A stretch of DNA of 64,000 bases from Palsa-504 sp963742795 (GTDB lineage Bacteria > Actinomycetota > Actinomycetes > Streptosporangiales > Streptosporangiaceae): positions 1 through 64,000 of the forward strand of contig CAVUNL010000027.1 in assembly GCA_963742795.1 (NCBI GenBank). Reading direction: 5' to 3'. Shown here piece after piece: positions 18,120-26,066 of this stretch. Made by a program: the position numbers and the translations under genes. Each line of letters opens with the position of its first letter. The first letter of the stretch is position 1. The notes below the pieces were generated by a model, which did not search any database, had not been told where the DNA came from, and saw nothing but the letters and a program-made list of their open reading frames with translations.

Positions 18120-18668
18120 TCAGGCAGCAAGCAGATCGACGATGCGTTGGATGGCTGTGTCGGCGCGGTGATAGGCGGCTTCTAGCCTGCTGGGCGTTTG
18201 ATGGCGGGCGGCGGGGCGGTGATGGAAGCGGCTCTGGGCGAGTGGGCCGCAGAGCCGTTTGTGGAAGAAGAGGAAGAGCAGGGCGACCTGAACGCCCTTT
18301 GGGGTGAGACGATAGGCGTATCGGGATCCGTCACGCTGCAATAGTCCGTGGCCCTTGAGCCTGCGCAGGTCGTAGCGCAGTTGGTTGAGGCCGTAGCGTC
18401 TGTCGGAGAGGTGGAAGGTGGTGAGGACGGCCTGGTGGATTTGCTTGGCGGTCCAGCCGCCGACGTGAGTGCCGCCGTGCAGGAGGATTTCGAGGAGACG
18501 GATGACGCGCTGGTCGTGGATCTTGATGCCGGGGTAGCGAACCGCGCCGACGGTGATCGGGAGGGCGAGGCGCTGCAGCAGCGGAAAGTCGACGTGGACG
18601 TTCAGCCATTGTGCCTGGAAGCCGGCGAAGCGGCCGGTGATGTCTTGGAACCGCTCGCGCACGGCGAG
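18120..18668 (-). pseudogene. C-terminal fragment of an unidentified protein with a winged-helix-like tail
   Basis: Reads AVRERFQDITGRFAGFQAQW, VRYPGIKIHDQRVIRLLEIL, HVGGWTAKQIHQAVLTTFHL, RYGLNQLRYDLRRLKGHGLL and LTPKGVQVALLFLFFHKRLC to a stop at 18120. The RYDLRRLKGHGLLQRDG...YRLTPKG segment looks like a winged helix. There is no start codon with upstream context; the protein simply begins at the junction with the vWA gene, so it is truncated. I do not know its function. Composition fits the left (proteobacterial) half. Confidence 0.6.
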
Positions 18669-18675
18669 GATCGTC
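18660..18675. other. Junction between proteobacterial-like and actinobacterial DNA
   Basis: On the minus strand the vWA reading (AWRAALADYD) stops making sense and the unrelated protein (ILAVRERFQDI) begins within about 10 bases. Both proteins are cut here, and no inverted ends, target duplication or IS gene are present at the join. Confidence 0.7.
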
Positions 18676-19218
18676 GTAGTCGGCGAGCGCCGCCCTCCAG
18701 GCGGGCATGATGTAAGTCCGGCCGCCCCACTGGATGGAGTTGAGCCTGCGCTCCAGATTCGAGGTGTTCAGGTCGCCGATCTCGATGTGCTCGTTGGCGA
18801 ACCCGTGCGCCATCAGGCCGCCGCGCTCGTCGCTGCCGCCCGCCTGCTCGGACGCGGCCTCGCTGTCCTCAGCCTCGAGCGCGCGCACGAGACCGTGCAG
18901 CGCTCCGATGACGATGGCCCGGCGGCTGCCCGGGTCCGGAAAGTCGCCGCTGTTCTCGTCGGCCGCGCCCCAGTCCATGCTGGTCGACAGGTCAAGCAGG
19001 AGGACGGGCTCCTTCTTGCGGTTGGCCGAGACGGCCGGCCCGATCTCGCTGCGCGGAGTCCGGTTCGGCCCACCGGTCTCCTGCCGCACGGCTGGCTGCG
19101 AGGGTTCGCCGAACTGCGGGACTCCGCCGGCATGCGGGATTCCGCTTGGCTGTGGCATTCCGCCGTACTGATCTGGCTGCGGGAATCCGCCGCCCCCCGG
19201 CGGGAACGATTCAGTCAT
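18669..19218 (-). CDS. von Willebrand factor A domain protein, C-terminally truncated
   Basis: The N-terminus is a Pro/Gly/Gln-rich stretch (MTESFPPGGGGFPQPDQYGG). The vWA domain begins at about residue 95 with EPVLLLDLSTSMDWGA; DLSTS is the MIDAS metal-binding motif (DxSxS). It continues with RAIVIGALHGLVRALEAE, the conserved strand and helix region, and GGRTYIMPAWRAALADYD, carrying the second MIDAS Thr/Ser region. The rest of the domain is missing at the junction near 18,668. The start is chosen because GAAGGGAAGCACA precedes the ATG. Such proteins occur in actinobacteria near tellurium-resistance or signalling loci, but no such neighbour is visible. Confidence 0.75.
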
Positions 19219-19313
19219 TGTGCTTCCCTTCAATGAGCAGTCCAGGACCTCATGGCCCCCGTGGAATACGGTCAAACCCTACCGAAAAGTGCGCAGGTGC
19301 GAGGCACCGTTGA

Positions 19314-19332
19314 GGTCCCGGCACCGGGAACC
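19314..19332 (-). terminator. Possible terminator hairpin after acyl-CoA dehydrogenase
   Basis: GGTCCCGG and CCGGGAACC form an 8-bp stem (one G-U pair) just downstream of the dehydrogenase stop, without a U-tract. Confidence 0.3.
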
Positions 19333-19354
19333 AGAGCTGGCTGGCAAGGCAAGC

Positions 19355-20512
19355 TCAGCGATCCAGCCCGCCGCGGGAGATAAGCTGCGCGGCGATCACG
19401 TTGCGCTGGATCTCGTTGGTGCCCTCGCCGACGATCATCAGCGGCGCGTCGCGGAAGTACCGTTCCACGTCGTACTCGGTCGAGTAGCCGTAACCGCCGT
19501 GGATCCGCACCGCGTTGAGCGCGATCTCCATGGCCGCCTCCGAGGCGAACAGCTTGGCCATCCCGGCCTCCATGTCGCATCGCTGGCCGGCATCGTAGCG
19601 CTCGGCGGCGTAGCGCACCAGTTGCCTGGCCGCGGTGAGCTTGGTCGCCATGTCGGCCAGCAGCCCGCCGATCGCCTGGTGCTTCCAGATCGGCACGCCG
19701 AAGCTCTCCCGCTGCTGCGCGTAGCGCAGCGCGTCGTCAAAGGCGGCCTGGCCCACCCCGGCCGCTCGGGCAGCGACATTGATGCGGCCGATCTCCAGGC
19801 CTTTCATCATCTGGGCGAAGCCATGACCCGGCTCGCCGCCGAGCAGGGCGTCGGCGGGCGCGTGGTAATCCGTGAACGACAACTCGCAGCTCTCCACGCC
19901 CTTGTAGCCGAGCTTGGGCAGGTCACGCGAAACCTCCAGCCCGTCGCCGTGCTCGACCAGCAGAATACTGATGCCCGCGTGCCGCGGCCGCGCATCCGGG
20001 TCAGTCTTGCACAGCAGGGCGATCAGCTGGGACCGGCGGGCGTTGGTGATCCAGGTCTTGGCCCCGTTGACCAGGTAACCGTCGCTGTGCCGCCGTGCGG
20101 TCGTGGTTATGGCCTGCAGGTCGGAACCGCCGCCCGGCTCGGTCAGCGCCATCGCGGCCCGGACCTCGCCGGTGGCCATCCGGGGCAGGTAGCGCTGCTT
20201 CTGCTCCTCGGTGCCGAAGTGCAGCAGCATCTTGGCCACGACCGTAGGCCCGCCCATCACGCCGGCCAAGGTCATCCAGCCACGAGCCAGCTCGGCGGTG
20301 ACCTCGGCATAGCACGGCGTCGAGACCGGCGCGCCACCGTAGGGCTCGGGAATGGCCAGCCCGAAGATACCCATAGCCTTCATCTGGCCGATCAGTTTCC
20401 CCGGGTACTCGTTGGCGTGCTCGAGCTCGCGCACCACCGGTCGCACCTCGCGGTCGACGAACTCCGTCACCGTGTCGACGACCGCTTGTTCCTCTGCGGA
20501 AAGACTGCTCAC
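19355..20512 (-). CDS. Acyl-CoA dehydrogenase
   Basis: FAD-dependent alpha,beta-dehydrogenation of acyl-CoA thioesters in fatty-acid breakdown. About 385 residues, a normal length. Landmarks: FGLAIPEPYGGAPVSTPCYA, AMALTEPGGGSDLQAITTTA (flavin/substrate region), YLVNGAKTWITNARRSQLIA, and the C-terminal RIHGGYGYSTEYDVERYFRD (FAD-binding and near the catalytic base) followed by APLMIVGEGTNEIQRNVIA. The start MVSSLSAEEQ is preferred over an ATG ten codons upstream because AGGGAGCAG precedes it. The gene is divergent from a MaoC-like gene and a synthetase, forming a likely beta-oxidation-type locus. Confidence 0.93.
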   Translation of the reverse strand: MSSLSAEEQAVVDTVTEFVDREVRPVVRELEHANEYPGKLIGQMKAMGIFGLAIPEPYGGAPVSTPCYAEVTAELARGWMTLAGVMGGPTVVAKMLLHFGTEEQKQRYLPRMATGEVRAAMALTEPGGGSDLQAITTTARRHSDGYLVNGAKTWITNARRSQLIALLCKTDPDARPRHAGISILLVEHGDGLEVSRDLPKLGYKGVESCELSFTDYHAPADALLGGEPGHGFAQMMKGLEIGRINVAARAAGVGQAAFDDALRYAQQRESFGVPIWKHQAIGGLLADMATKLTAARQLVRYAAERYDAGQRCDMEAGMAKLFASEAAMEIALNAVRIHGGYGYSTEYDVERYFRDAPLMIVGEGTNEIQRNVIAAQLISRGGLDR

Positions 20513-20577
20513 CATCTGCTCCCTGAGGGTCGGCCTTAGCATTTAATTAGACCCCTCCCGCCTGGAGGAGCGTGACC

Positions 20578-21669
20578 ATGGAGTCCTCGCCCCCCGAGGG
20601 GCCATACTTCGACGAGCTCGCCATCGGCCAGGAGTTCGGCAGTGCGCCGGGCCTCACGCTGACCTCCGGACTGGCCGCCGCGCACCAGGCCATCACGGGG
20701 GACCGGCTCGCGCTGGCCACCGACCACGAGCTGTGCCGCGAGGTCACCGGCGGGGCTCCGCTCGCGTCGCCGGCCCTGGTCTGGGACGTGGCCATCGGGC
20801 AGTCCACGGTGGTCACCCAGCACGTCAAGGCCAACCTCTTCTACCGCGGGCTGGCCTTCCGCCGCGCCCCCCGGCTCGGCGACACGCTGCGGACCTCCAC
20901 CCAGGTCGTCGGGCTCAGGCAGAACCAGCCGCAGGCCGGCCGCGCGCCGACCGGCCTCGCGGTCCTGCGGATCACCACCGTGGACCAGGAGCAGCGGCCG
21001 GTGCTCGACTTCTGGCGCTGTGCCATGCTTCCGCTGCGCGACCGGGACCGGCAGACCGGGCACGCCGACGAACTGGCCTCGGTCGGCCAGCCGACGGATT
21101 CCGAAGACGCAGCGGCGCTGGTCAGCGGCTGGCGGCTGGACCGGTTCGGCCAGCTGGTCGCGGGACCTGGGCTGGCCGAGCTGCAGGCCGGGCAGACCTG
21201 GGCCGTGCCGGGCGGCGACGTGGTCTCCAGCGCCCCGGAGCTGGCCCGGCTGACCCTCAACGTGGCCATGGTGCACCACGACGCGCAGGCCGCCGAAGGC
21301 CGTCGGCTCGTGTACGGCGGGCACGCCATCGGGCTGGCCCTGGCCCAGGCCGCCCGCACCCTGCCCCGCCTGGTCACAGTGGCGGCCTGGCACGGCTGCG
21401 ACCACCTCGGCCCGGTGCACGAGGGGGACACGCTGCGCAGCACGATCTCCGTCGAGCAGGTCGATCCGCTCCCGGACGGCGGCGGGCTGATCCACCTGCG
21501 CTCCCAGGTCCGGGCCGAAGCGCCCAGCGCAGACGGCGGCCTCGGCTGGCCGCACGGCGCCATCTTGCCCAGCGGGCTCGGCTGGCCCGGCGCGGAACCC
21601 AGCGAAAACCAAGGACCTAACCAGGAGCGCGACGTCCTGGACTGGCGCTACATCGCGGTCGTGGCCTGA
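20578..21669 (+). CDS. MaoC-like (double hot-dog) dehydratase/thioesterase-fold protein
   Basis: 363 residues with two hot-dog halves. The first half starts PYFDELAIGQEFGSAPGLTL and has LASPALVWDVAIGQSTVVTQ and FRRAPRLGDTLRTSTQVVGL. The second has VHHDAQAAEGRRLVYGGHAI (hydratase-like HD/YG region) and DHLGPVHEGDTLRSTISVEQ. Members hydrate enoyl-CoA-type substrates. Loss of the classical DxxxxxHP motif in the first half means that half is probably structural. The ATG is chosen over a GTG two codons upstream by the spacing from GGAGGAG. It sits between the dehydrogenase and a fatty acyl-CoA synthetase. Confidence 0.75.
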   Translation: MESSPPEGPYFDELAIGQEFGSAPGLTLTSGLAAAHQAITGDRLALATDHELCREVTGGAPLASPALVWDVAIGQSTVVTQHVKANLFYRGLAFRRAPRLGDTLRTSTQVVGLRQNQPQAGRAPTGLAVLRITTVDQEQRPVLDFWRCAMLPLRDRDRQTGHADELASVGQPTDSEDAAALVSGWRLDRFGQLVAGPGLAELQAGQTWAVPGGDVVSSAPELARLTLNVAMVHHDAQAAEGRRLVYGGHAIGLALAQAARTLPRLVTVAAWHGCDHLGPVHEGDTLRSTISVEQVDPLPDGGGLIHLRSQVRAEAPSADGGLGWPHGAILPSGLGWPGAEPSENQGPNQERDVLDWRYIAVVA

Positions 21670-21713
21670 TCTCCGGTGGTAGCCAGCCATAATGGGGCCG
21701 AGGGGCGGTGACT

Positions 21714-23240
21714 ATGCATCCAGGCACGTACGCGACGCAGACGCCGGACCGGATCGCCGCGGTCATGGCCGGGACCGGGGCGACCGTCAGCTACGCCGAA
21801 CTCGAGCGGCGCTCGGCGCAGCTGGCTCACGTGCTGCACGATGGCGGGCTGCGGCCGGGCGACGTGGTGGCGCTGCTGACCGAGAACAGCCTGCGGGCCC
21901 TGGAGGTCCTCTGGGCCGCGCTGCGCTCGGGCCTGTACATCACCGCGGTCAACTACCGGCTCAAGCCGGACGAGGTCGCCTACATCGTCAACGACAGCGG
22001 CGCCGCCGCGCTGATCGTCTCCGCCGAGCAGGCCGCGACCGCGACGGCGCTCCGGGTACCGGCGGTCAAGCTGCGGCTGGCCTTCGGCGGCGCGGTGCCC
22101 GGGTACGGCGGCTACGAGGCGACCATCGCGGCCGCCTCGGACACGCCCCTGGACGACCAGCCGCACGGTTCCACCATGCTGTACTCCTCCGGGACCACCG
22201 GACGGCCCAAGGGCGTGCGGCCGCCGCTGCCCGGCGTCCAGGTGGGCGAGCCCGCCGAGGGCCTGGTCGAGCTGGCCCGCCTGGCGTTCGGCTTCAACGA
22301 GGACACGATCTACCTGTCGCCCGGGCCGATCTACCATGCGGCGCCGCTGCGTTTCTGCGGCGCGGTCCAGGCCCTGGGCGGCACCGTGGTGATGATGAAG
22401 CGGTTCGACGCCGAGCAGGCCCTGCAGGCCATCCAGGATCACGGCGCCTCGCACACGCAGTTCGTGCCGACCATGTTCGTCCGCATGCTGCAGCTCCCGC
22501 CGGAGGTCCGCGACCGCTACGACATGTCCAGCCTGCGGGTCGCGATCCACGCGGCGGCGCCCTGCCCGGTCGAGGTCAAGCAGAAGATGATCGACTGGTG
22601 GGGCCCCATCCTGGTCGAGTATTACGCGGGCACCGAGGGCAACGGCATGACGGCCATCGACAGCGGCACGTGGCTCACCAAGCCGGGCACCGTCGGCCGC
22701 CCGATCCTGGGTACGGTGCGGATCTGCGCCGACGATGGGACCGAACTCCCCGCGGGCCAGACCGGCGGAGTCTACTTCGAGCGCGACGAGGTCCCGTTCA
22801 CCTACCACAACGACCCGGCCAAGACCCAGGCCTCGCAGCACCCGGCCCACCCGACCTGGACCACGCTGGGCGACATCGGGTACCTCGACGAGGACGGCTT
22901 CCTGTTCCTCACCGACCGCAAGGCGTTCACGATCATCTCCGGCGGGGTCAACATCTACCCGCAGGAGACCGAGAACGTGCTCGCGCTGCACCCGGCGGTC
23001 TACGACGTCGCGGTCATCGGCGTCCCCGACCCGGAGATGGGGGAATCGGTCGCCGCCTTCGTCCAGCCCGCCGCCGGGGCGGTGCCCGGACCCGAGCTCG
23101 AGCAGGAGATCATCGCGTTCGTGAAGTCGAAGATCGCCAGCTTCAAGGCGCCCCGGACCGTGTGCTTCGTCGATGACCTGCCGCGCAGCGAGGCGGGCAA
23201 GCTGGTGAAGGCCGAACTCAAGGCCCGGTACGCACCGTAA
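21714..23240 (+). CDS. Acyl-CoA synthetase (AMP-forming), FadD-like
   Basis: Activates a carboxylic acid to acyl-AMP and then acyl-CoA. It has 508 residues. The phosphate-binding motif STMLYSSGTTGRPKGV is at about 155-170, the A5-type motif is VEYYAGTEGNGMT, the A7-type motif is TLGDIGYLDEDGFLFLTDRK, and the A8 hinge is SGGVNIYPQETENVLALHP. The catalytic lysine motif is PRSEAGKLVKAEL. All core motifs are intact. It follows the MaoC-like gene by 44 bases and likely feeds that pathway. The substrate chain length is unknown; FadD4-like enzymes are the nearest general match. Confidence 0.9.
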   Translation: MHPGTYATQTPDRIAAVMAGTGATVSYAELERRSAQLAHVLHDGGLRPGDVVALLTENSLRALEVLWAALRSGLYITAVNYRLKPDEVAYIVNDSGAAALIVSAEQAATATALRVPAVKLRLAFGGAVPGYGGYEATIAAASDTPLDDQPHGSTMLYSSGTTGRPKGVRPPLPGVQVGEPAEGLVELARLAFGFNEDTIYLSPGPIYHAAPLRFCGAVQALGGTVVMMKRFDAEQALQAIQDHGASHTQFVPTMFVRMLQLPPEVRDRYDMSSLRVAIHAAAPCPVEVKQKMIDWWGPILVEYYAGTEGNGMTAIDSGTWLTKPGTVGRPILGTVRICADDGTELPAGQTGGVYFERDEVPFTYHNDPAKTQASQHPAHPTWTTLGDIGYLDEDGFLFLTDRKAFTIISGGVNIYPQETENVLALHPAVYDVAVIGVPDPEMGESVAAFVQPAAGAVPGPELEQEIIAFVKSKIASFKAPRTVCFVDDLPRSEAGKLVKAELKARYAP

Positions 23241-23243
23241 GGG

Positions 23244-24209
23244 TCAGCTCCAGGTCGGCGGAAGCCCGAACCGGCCCAACAGCCCCGGGTCCCCGAACAC
23301 CACGATACGAGCGATGCCCGTGGTGGCCGCGGTGAGGACCGCAATCCCGAACGCCCGGTAGATGCCGTCGGCTCCGCGCTGGTAGGCCGCCGCGGCGGGC
23401 TGCCCGTTGGCCGTGGTGGGCACCATCCGCCACTCGCCCGGCGAGCCCAGGCCGGCCACCGCGGTGGCGATGGCCGCGCCGCCGGTGAACCAGACCGACG
23501 ACGGCGGCAGCTCCAGCGCGGCGTCCCGGCGGAGCAGCCGCTCCAGGGCCGCCGCGTCGGCGTGCTCGAACGCGGCGATGTACTGGTCGAGCAGGGCACG
23601 GGCGGCCGGCTCGGGCGGCTCGGCGAGCTGGCGGCCGGCCGGGGCCACGTCGTTGAGCCGGGTCCGGGCCCGCTGCAGCGCGCTCTTGACCGCGACCGTG
23701 GTGGTGCCGAGCATCCGGGCCACGTCCTCGGCCGGGAAGGCCAGCACCTCACGCAGCAGCAGGACCGCCCGCTGCCGGGGCGGCAGGTACTGGAAGCTCG
23801 CGATCAGCGCCAGCCGCAGGCTGTCCCGGGTGACCGCGATGACCGCCGGGTCGTCGGCCTCCCCGGTCACCAGCGCGTCGGGGATCGGCTGCAGCCACCC
23901 AAACTCGGCCCCTGTCTCGTGGTCCTCGCCGGGGCCGCCCAGGCCGGACGGCAGCGCCCGGCGGGTCCGGTGCTGCCGTGCGGTCAGGCACGTGTTGGTG
24001 GCGATCTGGTACAGCCAGGTGCGTACCGACGACCGGCCCTCGAATCCGCTGTAGGACCGCCAGGCCCGCAGGTAGCTCTCCTGCACCACGTCCTCGGCGT
24101 CATCGACCGAGCCGAGCATCCGGTAGCAGTGCGCCAGCAGCTCGCGCCGGAACGGTTCGGTCAGGTCGGCGAACTCGGCGTCCGTGATCGTGTCGGCCTG
24201 CTGCGACAT
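23244..24209 (-). CDS. ECF RNA polymerase sigma factor with a SnoaL-like C-terminal domain (SigG/SigJ-like)
   Basis: The sigma2 region FRRELLAHCYRMLGSVDDAE, then DVVQESYLRAWRSYSGF, is followed by RTWLYQIATNTCLTARQHR. The sigma4 region is LPPRQRAVLLLREVLAFPAE with HTH LGTTTVAVKSALQRARTRLN. A C-terminal extension of about 120 residues (LLDQYIAAFEHADAAALERL onward) is a SnoaL-like fold, typical of ECF groups that lack a separate anti-sigma factor and use this tail for control. The second ATG is chosen because GGGAGG lies nine bases before it. The gene is divergent from an SDR oxidoreductase across a short region with a perfect palindrome; such sigmas often control their neighbour. Confidence 0.92.
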   Translation of the reverse strand: MSQQADTITDAEFADLTEPFRRELLAHCYRMLGSVDDAEDVVQESYLRAWRSYSGFEGRSSVRTWLYQIATNTCLTARQHRTRRALPSGLGGPGEDHETGAEFGWLQPIPDALVTGEADDPAVIAVTRDSLRLALIASFQYLPPRQRAVLLLREVLAFPAEDVARMLGTTTVAVKSALQRARTRLNDVAPAGRQLAEPPEPAARALLDQYIAAFEHADAAALERLLRRDAALELPPSSVWFTGGAAIATAVAGLGSPGEWRMVPTTANGQPAAAAYQRGADGIYRAFGIAVLTAATTGIARIVVFGDPGLLGRFGLPPTWS

Positions 24210-24258
24210 GACAGTCATCCTCCCGTGTGGTCACCGGGGTTAGACCGCCGGGCCGCCC

Positions 24259-24280
24259 AGAAGGAATCGCGATTCCTTCT
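24259..24280. promoter_or_regulatory. 22-bp perfect palindrome between sigma factor and SDR genes
   Basis: AGAAGGAATCG followed by its exact complement CGATTCCTTCT, 50 bases upstream of the sigma gene start and 57 upstream of the SDR start. A likely dimeric repressor or activator site serving both divergent genes. Confidence 0.55.
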
Positions 24281-24337
24281 CCGCGTTCGGCGGGTCTTCA
24301 GTGGCATCAACCCGGACGACACCGATGTGAGGCAGAC

Positions 24338-25078
24338 ATGAACGAGCTAGCGGGCAAGGTGGCCCTGGTGACCGGCGGCAGCCGCGGGATCGGGGCGGCG
24401 ATCGCCCGGCGGCTGGCCCAGGCCGGAGCGGCGGTGGCCTTCACCTATGTCTCCGCCGCCGATAAGGCGCAGGCGGTGGCCAACCAGATCGACGCCGACG
24501 GCGGCACGGTCCTGGTTATCCAGGCCGACAATGCCGACCCGGGCGCGGTCACCGCGGCGGTCGAGCAGACCGTCAAGCAACTGGGCCGGATCGACATCCT
24601 GGTCAACAACGCCGGCATCTTCGACGGCGGCCCGCTTGAGGAGCTGACCGTGGCTCAGGCGGACCGGCTGTGGGCGGTCGACGTGCGGGCCGTGTTCGTG
24701 GCCGCCCAGGCCGCCGCCCGGCACATGCCCGAGGGCGGGCGCATCATCACCGTGGGCAGCGCCCTGGCCGAAAGGGTCCCGGTCCCCGGCATGACCCTGT
24801 ACTCCATGGCCAAGTCGGCGCTGACCGGCCTGACCCGGGGCCTGGCCCGTGACCTGGGCCCGCGCGGGATCACCGCCACCGTGGTGCACGGCGGCCTCAT
24901 CGACACCGACATGAACCCCACCGACAGCCCGGCGGCCAGCATGCTGAGCCGGATTCCGGCGCTCGGCCGCTACGGCCTGGCCGACGACATCGCCGGGACC
25001 GTCGTCCACCTGGCCGGCGAGGGGGGCCGCTACGTCACCGGTACCGCGATCACGGTAGACGGCGGGTTCGCCGCCTGA
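24338..25078 (+). CDS. SDR-family NAD(P)-dependent oxidoreductase
   Basis: A classical short-chain dehydrogenase of 246 residues. The cofactor motif is VTGGSRGIGAAIAR (about 12-25), followed by IDILVNNAGIF, the catalytic Ser in ITVGSALAERV and the active-site YSMAK. It ends with the Rossmann tail GTAITVDGGFAA. Substrate is unknown. The ATG is set by GAGGCAG upstream and the match to typical SDR starts (MNELAGKVALVTGG). It is a probable target of the divergent sigma factor. Confidence 0.93.
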   Translation: MNELAGKVALVTGGSRGIGAAIARRLAQAGAAVAFTYVSAADKAQAVANQIDADGGTVLVIQADNADPGAVTAAVEQTVKQLGRIDILVNNAGIFDGGPLEELTVAQADRLWAVDVRAVFVAAQAAARHMPEGGRIITVGSALAERVPVPGMTLYSMAKSALTGLTRGLARDLGPRGITATVVHGGLIDTDMNPTDSPAASMLSRIPALGRYGLADDIAGTVVHLAGEGGRYVTGTAITVDGGFAA

Positions 25079-25152
25079 CCGTGGGTTCGCGCACGGCCGG
25101 CCGGCCGCAATTTTAGGTCCCCGGCCTCCACCCCATCTGCAAATCGGGGCTG

Positions 25153-25158
25153 TACCAT
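25153..25158 (+). promoter_or_regulatory. -10 element for a leaderless transcript
   Basis: TACCAT lies 7 bases upstream of the ATG of the membrane-protein gene, so transcription would start at or near the start codon. The same ATCACGGCCATG context occurs at cutA. Confidence 0.45.
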
Positions 25159-25165
25159 CACGGCC

Positions 25166-26059
25166 ATGAACCCACTGTCGGGCGTTCTTGACGAAGCATG
25201 GCGGATGTACAAGACGTTCGCCAAGCACCTCCTCGCCATCGCCTTTGTCATCTACCTGGTCGCCGCGATCATCACGGCGTTGCTCGCGCTGGCCGGCGGC
25301 AACATCGGAATCCTGCTCGGTTCCTTCGTGTCCGTGGTGGCGGCCTACCTGCTACAGGCGACGCTGGTCAAGGCGGTGCAGGACGTGCGCGACGGCCACG
25401 CCGACCTGTCCATCAGCCAGACCGTGAACGAGGCCCTGCCGTACTTCTGGTCCGTGTTCGGAGCATCGATCCTGGCCGGCATCGCGATCACGATCGGGCT
25501 GCTTCTGGTCATCGTGCCCGGCCTGTTCCTGATCACCATCTGGGCGGTAATCGTTCCGGTCATCGTCATCGAGCGGTCCGGGGCGCTGGCCTCCTTCGGG
25601 CGCAGCCGCGACCTGGTCCGCGGGCACGGCTGGCACGTGTTCGGCACGCTGGTGCTGGTCTACATCATCATGCTCGTGGTGAACATCGTGCTCGGGCTCA
25701 TCTTCTCGGCCCTGCCGCACGTGCTCGGCGACGGCCTGAGCTCGGTCATCTCCGGCACCCTGATCTCCCCGTTCCTCGCGCTCGTGGTCACGCTCGTGTA
25801 TTACCGGCTGGTCGGCATCTCGGCGCCCGCGGCCGGCGGCCCGTCCGGCGGATACCAGCAGGGCTACGGCGGGTTCGCCCAGCCGCCGCAGGGCGGCGAC
25901 CCGTACGGCGGCGGCTACGGCGGATATCAGCAGCCGCCCCAGGGTGGCGGTGGCTACGGCGGGTACAACCAGCCGCCGCAGGGTGGTTCTGAGCCGCCCA
26001 CGCAGCAGGTCCCCCGCAACGACGGGAGCTGGGAACCACCCGCGCAGCCGCCGCGCTAA
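25166..26059 (+). CDS. Integral membrane protein with a Gly/Gln/Pro-rich C-terminal tail
   Basis: 297 residues. Hydrophobic segments at about 19-40 (LLAIAFVIYLVAAIITALLA), 48-65, 96-118, 120-137, 160-182 and 200-218 suggest six membrane passes. The RSRDLVRGHGWHVFGTLVLV segment resembles the glycerophosphodiester phosphodiesterase-type membrane domain (DUF7847-like). The last 75 residues are repeats of the type GGYxQPPQGG, a disordered tail common in actinobacterial membrane proteins. Function unknown. There is no Shine-Dalgarno; the -10 sequence sits just upstream. Confidence 0.7.
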   Translation: MNPLSGVLDEAWRMYKTFAKHLLAIAFVIYLVAAIITALLALAGGNIGILLGSFVSVVAAYLLQATLVKAVQDVRDGHADLSISQTVNEALPYFWSVFGASILAGIAITIGLLLVIVPGLFLITIWAVIVPVIVIERSGALASFGRSRDLVRGHGWHVFGTLVLVYIIMLVVNIVLGLIFSALPHVLGDGLSSVISGTLISPFLALVVTLVYYRLVGISAPAAGGPSGGYQQGYGGFAQPPQGGDPYGGGYGGYQQPPQGGGGYGGYNQPPQGGSEPPTQQVPRNDGSWEPPAQPPR

Positions 26060-26066
26060 GCGGTGC

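Noticed and set aside
21692..23176. A long + frame of 494 residues overlapping the acyl-CoA synthetase
   Set aside because: It is the shifted frame of the synthetase, Arg/Ala/Pro-rich, without motifs; the true frame has all adenylation motifs.
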